64,000 bases of DNA from Streptomyces verrucosisporus (GTDB lineage: Bacteria > Actinomycetota > Actinomycetes > Streptomycetales > Streptomycetaceae). The DNA lies in contig NZ_JADEYH010000002.1 of assembly GCF_017114865.1 (NCBI RefSeq), forward strand, positions 527,330 through 591,329, read 5' to 3'. Below are positions 37,354 to 46,160 of the stretch, in pieces (position 1 is the stretch's first letter; each line of letters starts with the position of its first letter). The position numbers and the translations under genes were made by a program. A model generated the notes under the pieces. That model was not told the origin of the DNA, made no database searches, and saw only the letters and a program-made list of their open reading frames with translations.

Positions 37354-39042
37354 TCACCAGGTGTGGGCGGGGTTGACGTTCATGCACTTCTCCTCGTCGC
37401 CGTTGAGCGCCTTCGCGCTCTCGGGGGCGCCGCGCTCGTCGTCCTCCTCGGAGACGGGCTGCTCGGGGTAGGTGTTTCCCTCCCGCCAGTCGGCGCCGAC
37501 CACCACGGTGACCTGCTCGACTCCGGCGGACTGGCGTGCGGAGCGCTCCGGCAGGCCCAGGGCCTCGGCCACGGCCAGGGCGTCGCCGCGCAGGTCCTCG
37601 CTCGGGTACGACACGGTGGTGTCGGCCTGGGGGGCCTCCTCGGGGTCGGTCCCGGCCTGGGCGAAGCCGAGCCGCCGCAACTCCTCGGCGATTGAGCCCG
37701 CACGGCCGTTGACGGGGCCGAGGGTGACGGTGCGGGTGCCGTTGCGGACCTGTACAGGGATCTCGCCGGCCGGAGCGGCGGGGTCGGAGGTCTTCTTCTC
37801 CTTCTTCGGCTTGTCCTTGCCGTCGAGGGCGATGTCGTCCCGGATGAGGGAGAAGACCTTCTCGGCGTCGCCGGGCTTGGGCACCACGTAGCTGCCGCCG
37901 TCGGAGTACTCCCACGGCATGGTGACCATGGTGATCCGCTCGGTGGGGACCTGCTTGAGCTCGTTGCCCAGGTCGTAGAGGTCTTTGACGCCCTCGATGC
38001 CGTCGTCGACGGTGAGAGCCTCGGTGGCGGCCTCGGCGAGCGACCTGAGCTTGCCCGGGTCGGTGAGCTTGGTGCCCGCCTTGAGCTGGCGCACCATCGA
38101 GTTCATGTACATGTGCTGGGCGCGGGCCCGGCCGATGTCCGTGCCGTCCCCGAAGCCGTGCCGGGTGCGCAGCCACTGCAGGGCCTGCTCGCCGCGGATG
38201 GTGGTCTCGCCCTTCTCCAGGCGCAGACCGGACCTGCTGTCGTGGACGTTGGCGTCAACGCAGACCGGGACGCCGCCCACCGCGTCGGCCATGTCCACCA
38301 CACCCGCGAAGTCGATCATCATGAAGTGGTCGACGGGTATGCCGGTCAGTTCCATCCAGGTGGCGACGGTGCAGCCCGGTCCGCCGTACTGGAGGCTGGA
38401 GTTGATCTTGCCGGTGCTCTGCGGGTGGACCGTGCTGTCCTCGGGATCGGTGCACTCGGGGATGGTCACCTTGGTGTCCCGGGGGACGCTGAGCACCGAG
38501 AGGCTGTCGCGGTCGGCCGAGAGGTGCAGCAGCATCTGGACGTCGGCCAGCGGCTTGCGCCCCACATCACGCCGGGAGCCGCCGAGTTCGAGGTTCCGCT
38601 CGGAGTTACGGCTGTCGGAGCCCAGCAGCAGGATGTTGAGGGGGGTGCGGCCCTCCGCGTTCTGCCGGTGCTTGAGCTGGTTGTCGCCGAGGGTGAGGGG
38701 CTTCCTGGTGAGGTTGCCGTTGAGGTGCTCGTAGTAGAGGTAGCCGGCGCCCGCCGTGCCGAGGATCAGCACGGACAGGGAGAGCGCCGTCCAGCGCAGC
38801 ACCCGCCTGCCGCGGCCCGCCGGCCGCTTCGGGCCGCCGGCGCGGTGGCCCGGACCGCCGGACGCGGGCGTCGCGTCCCCGGGGCCTCCGGCCCCGCCCT
38901 GCCGGCTCTCCCCGGATTTCACGGACTCCTCCGGTTCCCCGGATGCGTCCGGCTCGTCGTACATGCTGTCGTTCCAGCCGAAGTCCTCCGGCCGAGGGGC
39001 GCGTTCGTGTGCGCCTCTCCCCCCTGTGGTGCGCTGCCCCAA
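37354..39042 (-). CDS. LytR-CpsA-Psr (LCP) family protein 3, with LytR_C domain
   Basis: The 562-residue protein begins with a TTG start preceded by GGGAGAGGG at suitable spacing; an in-frame ATG 26 codons later is possible. A disordered N-terminal 80 residues, a helix (WTALSLSVLILGTAGAGYLYY), the LCP domain and a LytR_C domain follow. Motifs: LNILLLGSDSR, ADVQMLLHLSADRDSLSVLSV-PRD, KINSSLQYGG, VDHFMMIDFAGVVDMADAVGGVPV, IRGEQALQWLRTRHG and DIGRARAQHMYM. In the last the usual RQQ is RAQ. LytR_C spans about 430-530. It has exactly four cysteines: IPEC, GPGC, VPVC and one 10 residues from the end (EEKCMN). It is 50 bases downstream of LCP 4 and likely in its operon. Confidence 0.92.
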   Translation of the reverse strand: MGQRTTGGRGAHERAPRPEDFGWNDSMYDEPDASGEPEESVKSGESRQGGAGGPGDATPASGGPGHRAGGPKRPAGRGRRVLRWTALSLSVLILGTAGAGYLYYEHLNGNLTRKPLTLGDNQLKHRQNAEGRTPLNILLLGSDSRNSERNLELGGSRRDVGRKPLADVQMLLHLSADRDSLSVLSVPRDTKVTIPECTDPEDSTVHPQSTGKINSSLQYGGPGCTVATWMELTGIPVDHFMMIDFAGVVDMADAVGGVPVCVDANVHDSRSGLRLEKGETTIRGEQALQWLRTRHGFGDGTDIGRARAQHMYMNSMVRQLKAGTKLTDPGKLRSLAEAATEALTVDDGIEGVKDLYDLGNELKQVPTERITMVTMPWEYSDGGSYVVPKPGDAEKVFSLIRDDIALDGKDKPKKEKKTSDPAAPAGEIPVQVRNGTRTVTLGPVNGRAGSIAEELRRLGFAQAGTDPEEAPQADTTVSYPSEDLRGDALAVAEALGLPERSARQSAGVEQVTVVVGADWREGNTYPEQPVSEEDDERGAPESAKALNGDEEKCMNVNPAHTW

Positions 39043-39092
39043 CGGGCCCTCTCCCTACGATCCGGCCCGTGCGCGGAAGCGGCGCGCGGGAA

Positions 39093-40934
39093 TCACTTGG
39101 CGCATATCTTCTCGTCGGCTTCCACTTTGCCGAGGTCCTCCGGAGCTTTCGACGGGGCGGCGATGGGGACGCCGGCCTCCTCGAAGTCGGCGCCGAGGGT
39201 CAGCACCATCGGCTCCATCGGCCCGGCGTCCTCGGCGCCGGGCTTCAGGGCGGAGGCGGGCAGCCCCATGATGTCGGCGAGCTTGCGGGCCTGGTCGGCC
39301 TGGTTGGGCCCGTACTCCAGGGTCGTTTTGTCCAGCAGTTCGGGCGCGTTGCCGCCGTTGCTGGACTTCAGCACGCTCTGGGTGTTCTGCAGCCAGGTGA
39401 GCGTCGTCTGCGCGGCCCCGGCGATCTCCCCGCCGTTGAGGACCTCCACGCGCACGTCGGAGGCCGCGGCCCGCTCGCCCTTGAGGAGTGCTTCCTGCTC
39501 CTTCTTGGCCTTGTCCTTGGCGGCCTTCTCCTTCTTCTCCACCTCGGTGAAGGAGACGTCCTCCCGCAGCATCGCGAAGACCTGGGAGGCCTTGGGCTGC
39601 TCGAGGACGACCGTGGCCTTGATCTTCTCCGCGGGGTTGTCCCTGACCGGGACCGTCAGGAAGGAGATGTTCTTGGTCTTGATGCCGCTGAGCTCCCTGC
39701 CCAGGGCGCTCAGCTTCTTGATGGTGCCTATCCCGGTGTCGACGGTGAGCGCCTTGGTCGCCGCGTTCGCCAGATCCCACAGCTTGCCTGGGTCGGTGAG
39801 GGTGTCGTTCGACTTGAACTGGCGGATCATCGAGCTCAGGAACTGCTGCTGGACCTTGATGCGGTCCAGGTCGCCCTTGTTCCCGAAGCTGCCGCGGGTG
39901 CGGACGAAGGCCAGCGCCTGCTCGCCCTCGACGGTGCTCTCGCCGGCGGGGAGCTTCAGGTGCGACTTGGGGTCGTCGACCGGTTTCTCCAGGCAGACCG
40001 GGACGCCGCCGACGGCGGTGGTCAGGGTCTTGACGGCGTTGAAGTCCGCCATCATGAAGTGGTGGACGTCCAGCCCGGTGAGCTCCTTGACGGTGCGCAT
40101 GGTGCAGCCCGGGTCCCGGCCCGCCTGGCCGAGGCTGGTGTTGAACCGGACGTTCTGCTGGCCCGGGACGACCTCGGTGGTGCCGTCCTCCTGCTTGGTG
40201 GGGCAGTCGGGGACGTCGGTGATCAGATCCCGGGGAATGCTCATCACGGTGGCGTTGGTGCGGTCCGCCGAGACGTGGAAAAGGAACGTGGTGTCGGCGT
40301 GACCCGGGCTGTCGTTGTCGCCGTACCCCTTGTTGCCCTCGCCGGTGCGCTTGTCAGTGCCGATCAGCAGGATGTTGAGCGGGCCGTCGCTGCCGAAGCC
40401 GCCCTCGGCGGCGTTACCGACGTCGACGGTGTCGATGTTGGCGTTGAAGTGCTCGTAGGCGAGGTAGGCGGCGACAGCGGTGCCGGTGACCAGGAAGGCC
40501 GTCACGCCGCCCGTCCACAGCAGCACCTTCTTCTTCGTGGACTTCTTCGGCCTGGCCTTGCGTCGTGAGGCCGCTCTGCCGCCCGCGGCCTGACGCGCGG
40601 CCGCTCTGCCGCCGGCCGCCTTGCGCGCCGCGGCCCGTCCGTCCGGCTTCCCGCCGTCCGCCGCGCCGTTCCTCGTGCCGTCCTCCGCCGCGCTGCTCCT
40701 CGCGGCGTCCTCCGGACGCCGCCTGCGCTGCCGGGGCACCTCGCCCTGCGGCGGCGCCGTCCGCCGTCCGGCGCGGGGCGCGGCCCCGCCGGACGGCGAG
40801 GACGGGCGGGAGGAGGGGGACGGTCGCGCAGCGGGGGCCGCCGGTCGCAGCTTGTAGTCGCCCGTCTCCGGGTCGAACACCCACTGGTCTGCGGGGTCGA
40901 TGTCACCCGCCCGCCCACGGCTTTGCGCGTCCAC
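39093..40934 (-). CDS. LytR-CpsA-Psr (LCP) family protein 4, with LytR_C domain
   Basis: The 613-residue protein uses the GTG at 40934, which opens the Streptomyces LCP-type N-terminus VDAQSRGRAGDIDPADQWVF; GGAGG lies 12 bases upstream. A long cytoplasmic Ala/Arg/Lys-rich region carries near-repeats of AARKAAGGRAAARQAAGGR. A helix (VLLWTGGVTAFLVTGTAVAAYLAY), the LCP domain and LytR_C follow. Motifs are LNILLIGTDKR, HADTTFLFHVSADRTNATVMS-IPRD, VHHFMMADFNAVKTLTTAVGGVPV, EGEQALAFVRTR and DLDRIKVQQQFL. Exactly four cysteines: VPDC, DPGC, VPVC and a terminal one (EKICAK). It is probably the first gene of the LCP 4-LCP 3 operon, with a promoter at 41047-41073. Confidence 0.92.
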   Translation of the reverse strand: MDAQSRGRAGDIDPADQWVFDPETGDYKLRPAAPAARPSPSSRPSSPSGGAAPRAGRRTAPPQGEVPRQRRRRPEDAARSSAAEDGTRNGAADGGKPDGRAAARKAAGGRAAARQAAGGRAASRRKARPKKSTKKKVLLWTGGVTAFLVTGTAVAAYLAYEHFNANIDTVDVGNAAEGGFGSDGPLNILLIGTDKRTGEGNKGYGDNDSPGHADTTFLFHVSADRTNATVMSIPRDLITDVPDCPTKQEDGTTEVVPGQQNVRFNTSLGQAGRDPGCTMRTVKELTGLDVHHFMMADFNAVKTLTTAVGGVPVCLEKPVDDPKSHLKLPAGESTVEGEQALAFVRTRGSFGNKGDLDRIKVQQQFLSSMIRQFKSNDTLTDPGKLWDLANAATKALTVDTGIGTIKKLSALGRELSGIKTKNISFLTVPVRDNPAEKIKATVVLEQPKASQVFAMLREDVSFTEVEKKEKAAKDKAKKEQEALLKGERAAASDVRVEVLNGGEIAGAAQTTLTWLQNTQSVLKSSNGGNAPELLDKTTLEYGPNQADQARKLADIMGLPASALKPGAEDAGPMEPMVLTLGADFEEAGVPIAAPSKAPEDLGKVEADEKICAK

Positions 40935-41046
40935 GGTTGCCTGAGTCCTCCGTCGTGCCACGCAGCGCCTTCCCTGCAAGGCATCAAGGCGCTCGGTCAG
41001 TCTCCAGTGGTGCGCAGCGTTCATGGGAGAGCGCACCGGATTGCTC

Positions 41047-41073
41047 ACACTATCTGCCGCGGCCTGGTGTCAA
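41047..41073 (-). promoter_or_regulatory. Candidate promoter of the LCP 4-LCP 3 operon
   Basis: On the minus strand TTGACA (41073-41068) and TAGTGT (41052-41047) are separated by 15 bases. Both hexamers are close to consensus; the spacer is short. It lies about 115 bases upstream of the GTG at 40934, beside the most AT-rich stretch of the area. Confidence 0.45.
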
Positions 41074-41186
41074 GCACCCCTGCAGGCAGGTTACTTTCTT
41101 CCTCAAACAGACATTCCATTCCAATTTCTTGAGCGGTTCCCTGTGCTGTTTCTCTCGCGTTCCCCCGCGTCCCGACGCAGCCGCGC

Positions 41187-42440
41187 TCATCCGCACAGGC
41201 TCTCGGTGGCGCTGTCCGCGGACTCCCCGGCGGACGGGGAAGCGGAAGCGGAGGCGGCGGGCGGACCGGTGGGCGAGCCGCTCGGCTCCGGCGCCCCGGC
41301 CCCGGAGTCCGAGGCGGGAACCCCGGCCCCGGCGGACGGTTCGCCGGACGGCTCGGCGGAGGGGGATCCGGAAGGCGACAGCCCCTCCTTCGGCACCGGC
41401 CGGTCCTCGCGCAGCGCCTCGAACAGCAGGTCCGCGTCCGGCTGCACCAGTTCGTCGCGGTTGGGGTTGTAGGTGTACGGCCGCCGGGGCACGGTCATGA
41501 ACCGCACCCGCTCCTCGGGTATGCCGCGGACGCCGCTGACCAGGTCGTACAGTTCCGAGAGGGAGTCCAGGCCGGGGTCGGCCGTGAGCGACGACGTCAC
41601 CGCGTCCAGCACCCGGTAGAGCTCGGCCGGATCGGTCAGGAGACCGTCGTCGCGCACCTGGCTCAGCATGGTGGCCAGGAACTCCTGCTGCCGCTCCATC
41701 CGCTGGGTGTCGCTGCCGTCGCCGATGCCCTTGCGGGCGCGTACGTAGCCGAGGGCCTGCTCGCCGTCGAGCCGCTGGGGTCCGGCGTCCAGGACGAGGT
41801 GCGCCTCGGGGTCGTTCACGGGCTCGGCCAGGCACACCTCGACGCCGCCGACCGCGTCCACCAGCTTCTCGAAGCCGGTGAAGTCCACGATCAGATGGTG
41901 GTCCACGCGGATGCCGGTCAGGTTCTCGACGGTGCGGATCGTGCAGGCCGCCCCGCCCATCTCGTAGGCCCAGTTGAACTGCGCGAACAGCGGCCCGGAG
42001 GTCGTGCCGTCGGGCCCGGGGCACTCGGGTATGTCCACCATCAGGTCCCGCGGTATCGACACCCCGGTGGCGCTGGAGCGGTCGGCGGACAGATGGAGCA
42101 GGATCGTGGTGTCGGAGCGCTGGGTGCCGCTGTCCCGCCCGTACCTGCCGTTGTCGCCGCTGCGGTCGTCGGAGCCGATGAGCAGGATGTTCTTCGCCTC
42201 GTGCACGACCGCGGCGGGGCGCTCCCGGTCGAAGCGCCGCAGTTGGTCGACGGCCTCCGTGTCGGTGCGGATGTTGCCGTCGAGTCTGTCGTAGAGGAAC
42301 CAGGCCGCGCCGCCCGCCGCGAGTAAGGCGAGCGACGCGCCCAGCGCGGCCCAGCGCAGCCACCGGCGGCGTGGCCGGGGCGGCGGGTGGGGAAGGCCGG
42401 TCTGCTGCGCGTCCTCGGGTCCGGTCACGTATGTGTTCAT
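41187..42440 (-). CDS. LytR-CpsA-Psr (LCP) family protein 5
   Basis: The 417-residue protein has a short cytoplasmic part, a helix (WAALGASLALLAAGGAAWFLY) and an LCP domain. Motifs are NILLIGSDDR, SDTTILLHLSADRSSATGVS-IPRD, NWAYEMGGAACTIRTVENLTG, VDHHLIVDFTGFEKLVDAVGGVEV, LDGEQALGYVRARKG and DTQRMERQQEFL. Instead of LytR_C it ends in a Pro/Ser/Gly/Ala-rich tail of about 65 residues. It has exactly four cysteines: IPEC, GAAC, VEVC and SLCG at the end. The ATG at 42440 is the natural start of the frame. The 186-base gap to the upstream TIGR03089 gene leaves operon membership open. Confidence 0.93.
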   Translation of the reverse strand: MNTYVTGPEDAQQTGLPHPPPRPRRRWLRWAALGASLALLAAGGAAWFLYDRLDGNIRTDTEAVDQLRRFDRERPAAVVHEAKNILLIGSDDRSGDNGRYGRDSGTQRSDTTILLHLSADRSSATGVSIPRDLMVDIPECPGPDGTTSGPLFAQFNWAYEMGGAACTIRTVENLTGIRVDHHLIVDFTGFEKLVDAVGGVEVCLAEPVNDPEAHLVLDAGPQRLDGEQALGYVRARKGIGDGSDTQRMERQQEFLATMLSQVRDDGLLTDPAELYRVLDAVTSSLTADPGLDSLSELYDLVSGVRGIPEERVRFMTVPRRPYTYNPNRDELVQPDADLLFEALREDRPVPKEGLSPSGSPSAEPSGEPSAGAGVPASDSGAGAPEPSGSPTGPPAASASASPSAGESADSATESLCG

Positions 42441-42626
42441 CCCTCAGCGGTCGGCGGCGGTTCGCGCACAGCCGTGCGGTCGCCGGTCTTCTGTACAGAC
42501 ACCCGGGAGGGACCGGTGGTTGTACCGGAAGGAGGGAAAAACTCCGCGCGACCGCAAGCCGTGGGGGATGTGCCCGGCTATGGGATGGGTTCCGGAGCCG
42601 GGCGGGAGGGCGCGCCCGACGGTGGG

Positions 42627-43418
42627 TCAGTCGGCCGTGTGGGTGATGCGCTCGCTCCGCCCGCGCTCCTCCAGTCCCGCCGCCTCCAGGCGGTCCAGGT
42701 GGCGGCAGAGCACGACCGAGCCTCCGGCGGCCAGCGGGGCGAACAGCCCGGCGGAGAGCCCCTCCCAGGTGCCGTACGGCAGCCCCGACAGCAGGCGTGC
42801 GCCGGGGCCGAGTCCGCGCGCTCCGGCGTCGGCGCGGGCACGCTCGACGACCTGTGCCCCGGTCAGCTCCTCCCCGCCGACGACCAGCGCGGGCGCGTCC
42901 GGGTCGACGGGGGAGAAGGGGGCGAAGTGGTCGCCCTGGCCCGGCACCTCGACGGCGTAGTCGGTGAAGCCCTCGGGCGGCCGGGGGAATCGGCCGCCCA
43001 GGGGGCGCAGGCTGAGCGCGATGCGCTCGCCGGTGCAGGCGCGGGCCGCCTCCAGGGTGTCCGGGCCGCTGACGACGAGGTCGGCGGCCGCGGCGAGGGA
43101 GGAGGCCGAGTCCGCGCCGGTCGTACCCGCGGTGCCGGCGGGCAGTTCGGCGACGACTCCGGCGGAGGAGCAGGCCAGCAGCCAGACCGCGGTCTGCCAG
43201 TGGGCGGGCAGCAGCAGCGCGAGCCGGTCGCCGGGCTCGGCGGACAGCTCGCCCTGCAGGAGGTTGGCCGTCTTCGCCACCCAGTTGGCGAGGGTGGCGA
43301 CGGAGAGTTCGACGCGCTCGCCGGTGGCGTCGTCGTAGAAGGTCACCAGCGGGCGGGCGGCGTCCGCGGCGAGCGCGGATCGCAGCAGGTCGGCAGGGGT
43401 GCGATCGGTGGTGTTCAT
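42627..43418 (-). CDS. TIGR03089 family protein (truncated adenylate-forming enzyme fold)
   Basis: The 263-residue protein resembles the N-terminal part of AMP-binding acyl-CoA ligases (VTFYDDATGERVELSVATLANWVAKTANLL, GDRLALLLPAHWQTAVWLLACSSAGVV). It lacks the P-loop-like TSGTTG motif and the whole C-terminal lid domain, so it is unlikely to adenylate anything by itself. TIGR03089 proteins are actinobacterial and about this length, so it is not a recent truncation. From memory, the mycobacterial counterpart also lies next to an LCP gene (Rv3267-Rv3268). The function is unknown. Confidence 0.82.
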   Translation of the reverse strand: MNTTDRTPADLLRSALAADAARPLVTFYDDATGERVELSVATLANWVAKTANLLQGELSAEPGDRLALLLPAHWQTAVWLLACSSAGVVAELPAGTAGTTGADSASSLAAAADLVVSGPDTLEAARACTGERIALSLRPLGGRFPRPPEGFTDYAVEVPGQGDHFAPFSPVDPDAPALVVGGEELTGAQVVERARADAGARGLGPGARLLSGLPYGTWEGLSAGLFAPLAAGGSVVLCRHLDRLEAAGLEERGRSERITHTAD

Positions 43419-43537
43419 CGGCGCCAGGGTACGCGGGCCGCCGCCCGGAGGTGCCGGAACGGGGGTGCCCGCGGTGCCCGGTGAGCGCGACTCAGGGCGA
43501 CCGGTTGTCAGCTCCCCGTTAGACAGCCATACCCCCC

Positions 43538-44908
43538 GTGTCCAATATCGGATTTATGCGTGCATTCATTGCGTCATCGATCGGCGTCGCGTGCGCGGCG
43601 GCCGCGGTGCTGCCGCTGACCGTGCCCGGCGGCCTGGCGGGCAGCGCCTCCGCGGCCCCCGCGCCCGCTTCCGAGTCCGTGGCGGCCCCCCGGCTGCCCG
43701 GCAGCACCCAGTCGCTGCCGCTCGTCCCCCTCACCCCGCCGCCCACGACCACCCCGCCCGGCTCCTCCGACTCGGTGTCCCTCGGCCTCCCGGCCCGCGA
43801 GGTCGAACCCTTCTCGCTGCTCGGCGTGGTCTGGGACGACCCGGAGGAGGAACCGCACGGCCGGATCCAGGTGCGCACCAAGTCCACCGCCACCGGCGAG
43901 TGGTCGTCCTGGCAGGACCTGGAGACCCACGCCGACCGGCCCGACCCGGACTCGGCCGAGTCCCGCGGGAGCAAGGTGCGCGGAGCGACGGCACCGCTGT
44001 GGGTGGGCGACTCCAACGGCGTACAGGCCCGCGTCCTGCCGGAGGAGGGCGCCTCCGGGGCGCACCGGCTGCCCGAGGGGCTGCGCCTGGATCTGGTCCA
44101 CCCCGGCGACGACCCCGCGGCCGAGTCCGGTAAGGAGAACCCCGCGGGCGAGGCGAACTCCGCGCTCGCACCGGCCGGAGCCCTGGAGATCCCGGCTCTG
44201 GACCGGCAGGGGGCCGTCGAGGACCTGCTCGCGGTACGGACCCCCGGACAGAGCGAGCGGAACGGGCGGGCGGGCACGGCCGAGCAGCCGCAGACCACCA
44301 CCGACGCACCCATCGGCCCCCGGCCCGGCATCGTCACCCGCAGAGGGTGGGGGGCCGACGAGCGGCTGCGCGGACCGTTCCTCTACACCAAGACGGTCAG
44401 GATGGCCTTCGTCCACCACACGGCGATGAGCAACAACTACTCGTGCGGCCAGTCCGCCTCCATCATCCGGGGTATCTACCGCTACCACGTCCAGAGCAAC
44501 GGCTGGCGGGACGTCGGCTACAACTTCTTCGTCGACAAGTGCGGGAAGATCTACGAGGGCCGCGCCGGTGGCGTGGCCAACCCGGTGATGGGAGCCCACA
44601 CCTACGGCTTCAACCACGACAGCACCGGCATCGCCGTTCTCGGCTCGTACAACAGCACCAACCCCTCCGGGGCCGCGGTGAACGCCGTTTCCAAGCTCGT
44701 CGCCTGGAAGCTGGGCCTGCACGGCGTCGACCCGCGCGGCACCGCCACCATGACCTCCGGCGGCGGCAAGTACCCCAAGGGGGCCACCGTCAGGCTCCGC
44801 TCCGTCTCCGGACACCGGGACGGCTATGTCACCGGCTGCCCGGGCGACCGGCTCTACTCCAGGCTGGGCACCATCCGGGCCACCGCGGCCCGGCTGCAGG
44901 GCAGGTAG
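43538..44908 (+). CDS. Secreted PGRP-type N-acetylmuramoyl-L-alanine amidase
   Basis: This exported zinc amidase cleaves the bond between muramic acid and the stem peptide. A signal peptide (MRAFIASSIGVACAAAAVLPLTVPG, cleaved near SASAAPA) is followed by a variable domain of about 220 residues containing VSLGLPAREVEPFSLLGVVWDD. The peptidoglycan-recognition/amidase domain spans about 265-455: RRGWGADE, FVHHTAMSNNYS with the first zinc His, YHVQSNGWRDVGYNFFVDKCGKIYEGR, and SGHRDGYVTGCPGD with the second His and Cys. The start is uncertain: GTG 43538 gives 456 residues, and ATG 43556 begins exactly at the signal peptide. Neither has a ribosome site. Confidence 0.92.
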   Translation: MSNIGFMRAFIASSIGVACAAAAVLPLTVPGGLAGSASAAPAPASESVAAPRLPGSTQSLPLVPLTPPPTTTPPGSSDSVSLGLPAREVEPFSLLGVVWDDPEEEPHGRIQVRTKSTATGEWSSWQDLETHADRPDPDSAESRGSKVRGATAPLWVGDSNGVQARVLPEEGASGAHRLPEGLRLDLVHPGDDPAAESGKENPAGEANSALAPAGALEIPALDRQGAVEDLLAVRTPGQSERNGRAGTAEQPQTTTDAPIGPRPGIVTRRGWGADERLRGPFLYTKTVRMAFVHHTAMSNNYSCGQSASIIRGIYRYHVQSNGWRDVGYNFFVDKCGKIYEGRAGGVANPVMGAHTYGFNHDSTGIAVLGSYNSTNPSGAAVNAVSKLVAWKLGLHGVDPRGTATMTSGGGKYPKGATVRLRSVSGHRDGYVTGCPGDRLYSRLGTIRATAARLQGR

Positions 44909-45061
44909 CGGCAGCGGCGCGGACCGCGCCGGCCCCGCGCCCCCGCGACGCCGGTGCGGCCCCGGCCCCGGCGGCCGCCGCACCGGGGACCGTGCCGGCC
45001 GGGCCGCCTACACTGGCCCGGCCACCAGGCACGGTCCCCAGCAGGAAGCAGAGAAGAACCG

Positions 45062-46144
45062 GTGACAGAAGCGATCCTCCTCGTCGGGGGCAGGGGAACC
45101 CGGCTGCGGCCGCTGACGGTCCACACCCCCAAGCCCATGGTCCCGGCGGCGGGAGTCCCCTTCCTCACCCACCAGCTGGCCCGTGCCCGCGCGGCCGGGG
45201 TCGAGCACGTCGTACTCGCCACCTCATACCTGGCCGAGGTCTTCGAGCCGTACTTCGGCGACGGCTCGGACCTAGGACTCCACCTGGAGTACGTCACCGA
45301 GGAGGAGCCGCTGGGCACCGGCGGGGCCATCCGCAACGTCGCCTCCCGGCTCCACTGCGGCCCCGGCGACCCGGTGCTGGTCTTCAACGGCGACATCCTC
45401 ACCGGCCTCGACATCCGCGCCCTGGTGGAGACCCACACCTCCTCCGGCGCCGACGTCTCCCTCCATCTGACGAAGGTCGCGGACCCGCGCGCCTTCGGCC
45501 TGGTCCCCACCGACGCCGGCGGCCGGGTCACCGCCTTCCTGGAGAAGCCGCAGACCCCCGAGGAGATCGTCACCGACCAGATCAACGCGGGCGCGTACGT
45601 CTTCGACCGGTCGGTGATCGACACCATCCCCGCCGGCCGCCCGGTCTCCGTCGAGCGCGAGACCTTCCCCGGGCTGCTCGCCGAGGGCGCCCATCTGCAG
45701 GGCATGGTCGACTCCACCTACTGGCTCGACCTGGGCACCCCGCAGGCCTTCGTCCGCGGCTCGGCCGATCTGGTGCTCGGCCACGCGCCCTCCCCGGCCG
45801 TGCCCGGCCGCCGCGGTGAGCGGCTGGTGCTGGACGGCGCGGAGGTGGCCCCCGGCGCCAAGCTGACCGGCGGTACGGCGGTCGGGGCGGGCGCGGTGAT
45901 CGCCGAGGGGGCGCGGGTGCACGGCAGTACGGTGCTGGACGGCGCGGTCGTCGGGCCGGACGCCGTCGTGCGCGACTCGCTCGTCGGCGCGGGGGCACGA
46001 ATAGGGGCGCGTACGGTGTTGGAGGGTGCGGTCATCGGAGACGGTGCGGTCGTCGGCGAGGACAACGAACTGCGCGACGGCATCCGGGTGTGGTGCGGCG
46101 TCCGCCTGGAGGCGGGCTCGGTCCGCTTCTCCTCCGACCGCTGA
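45062..46144 (+). CDS. Sugar-1-phosphate nucleotidyltransferase (mannose-1-phosphate guanylyltransferase type)
   Basis: The 360-residue enzyme activates a hexose-1-phosphate to an NDP-sugar, most likely GDP-mannose by context. The N-terminal Rossmann-like domain has VGGRGTRLRPLT (signature G-x-G-T-R-L-x-P-L-T), KPMVPAAGVPFL, FNGDILTGLD and EKPQTPEEI. The C-terminal left-handed beta helix is made of hexapeptide repeats (GAVIAEGARVHGSTVLDGAVVGPDAV). The GTG start has GAAGAA-type purines upstream. A TACACT -10 lies at 45009-45014. Phosphomannomutase and mannose isomerase genes are encoded 13-16 kb to the right. A UDP- or dTDP-glucose activity cannot be excluded. Confidence 0.88.
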   Translation: MTEAILLVGGRGTRLRPLTVHTPKPMVPAAGVPFLTHQLARARAAGVEHVVLATSYLAEVFEPYFGDGSDLGLHLEYVTEEEPLGTGGAIRNVASRLHCGPGDPVLVFNGDILTGLDIRALVETHTSSGADVSLHLTKVADPRAFGLVPTDAGGRVTAFLEKPQTPEEIVTDQINAGAYVFDRSVIDTIPAGRPVSVERETFPGLLAEGAHLQGMVDSTYWLDLGTPQAFVRGSADLVLGHAPSPAVPGRRGERLVLDGAEVAPGAKLTGGTAVGAGAVIAEGARVHGSTVLDGAVVGPDAVVRDSLVGAGARIGARTVLEGAVIGDGAVVGEDNELRDGIRVWCGVRLEAGSVRFSSDR

Positions 46145-46160
46145 CCCGGAGCACCGAACC

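Noticed and set aside
40935..41048. N-terminal extension of LCP protein 4 to 41048
   Set aside because: The extension lacks a ribosome site and runs into the promoter region; the GTG at 40934 starts the usual DAQSRG-type N-terminus.
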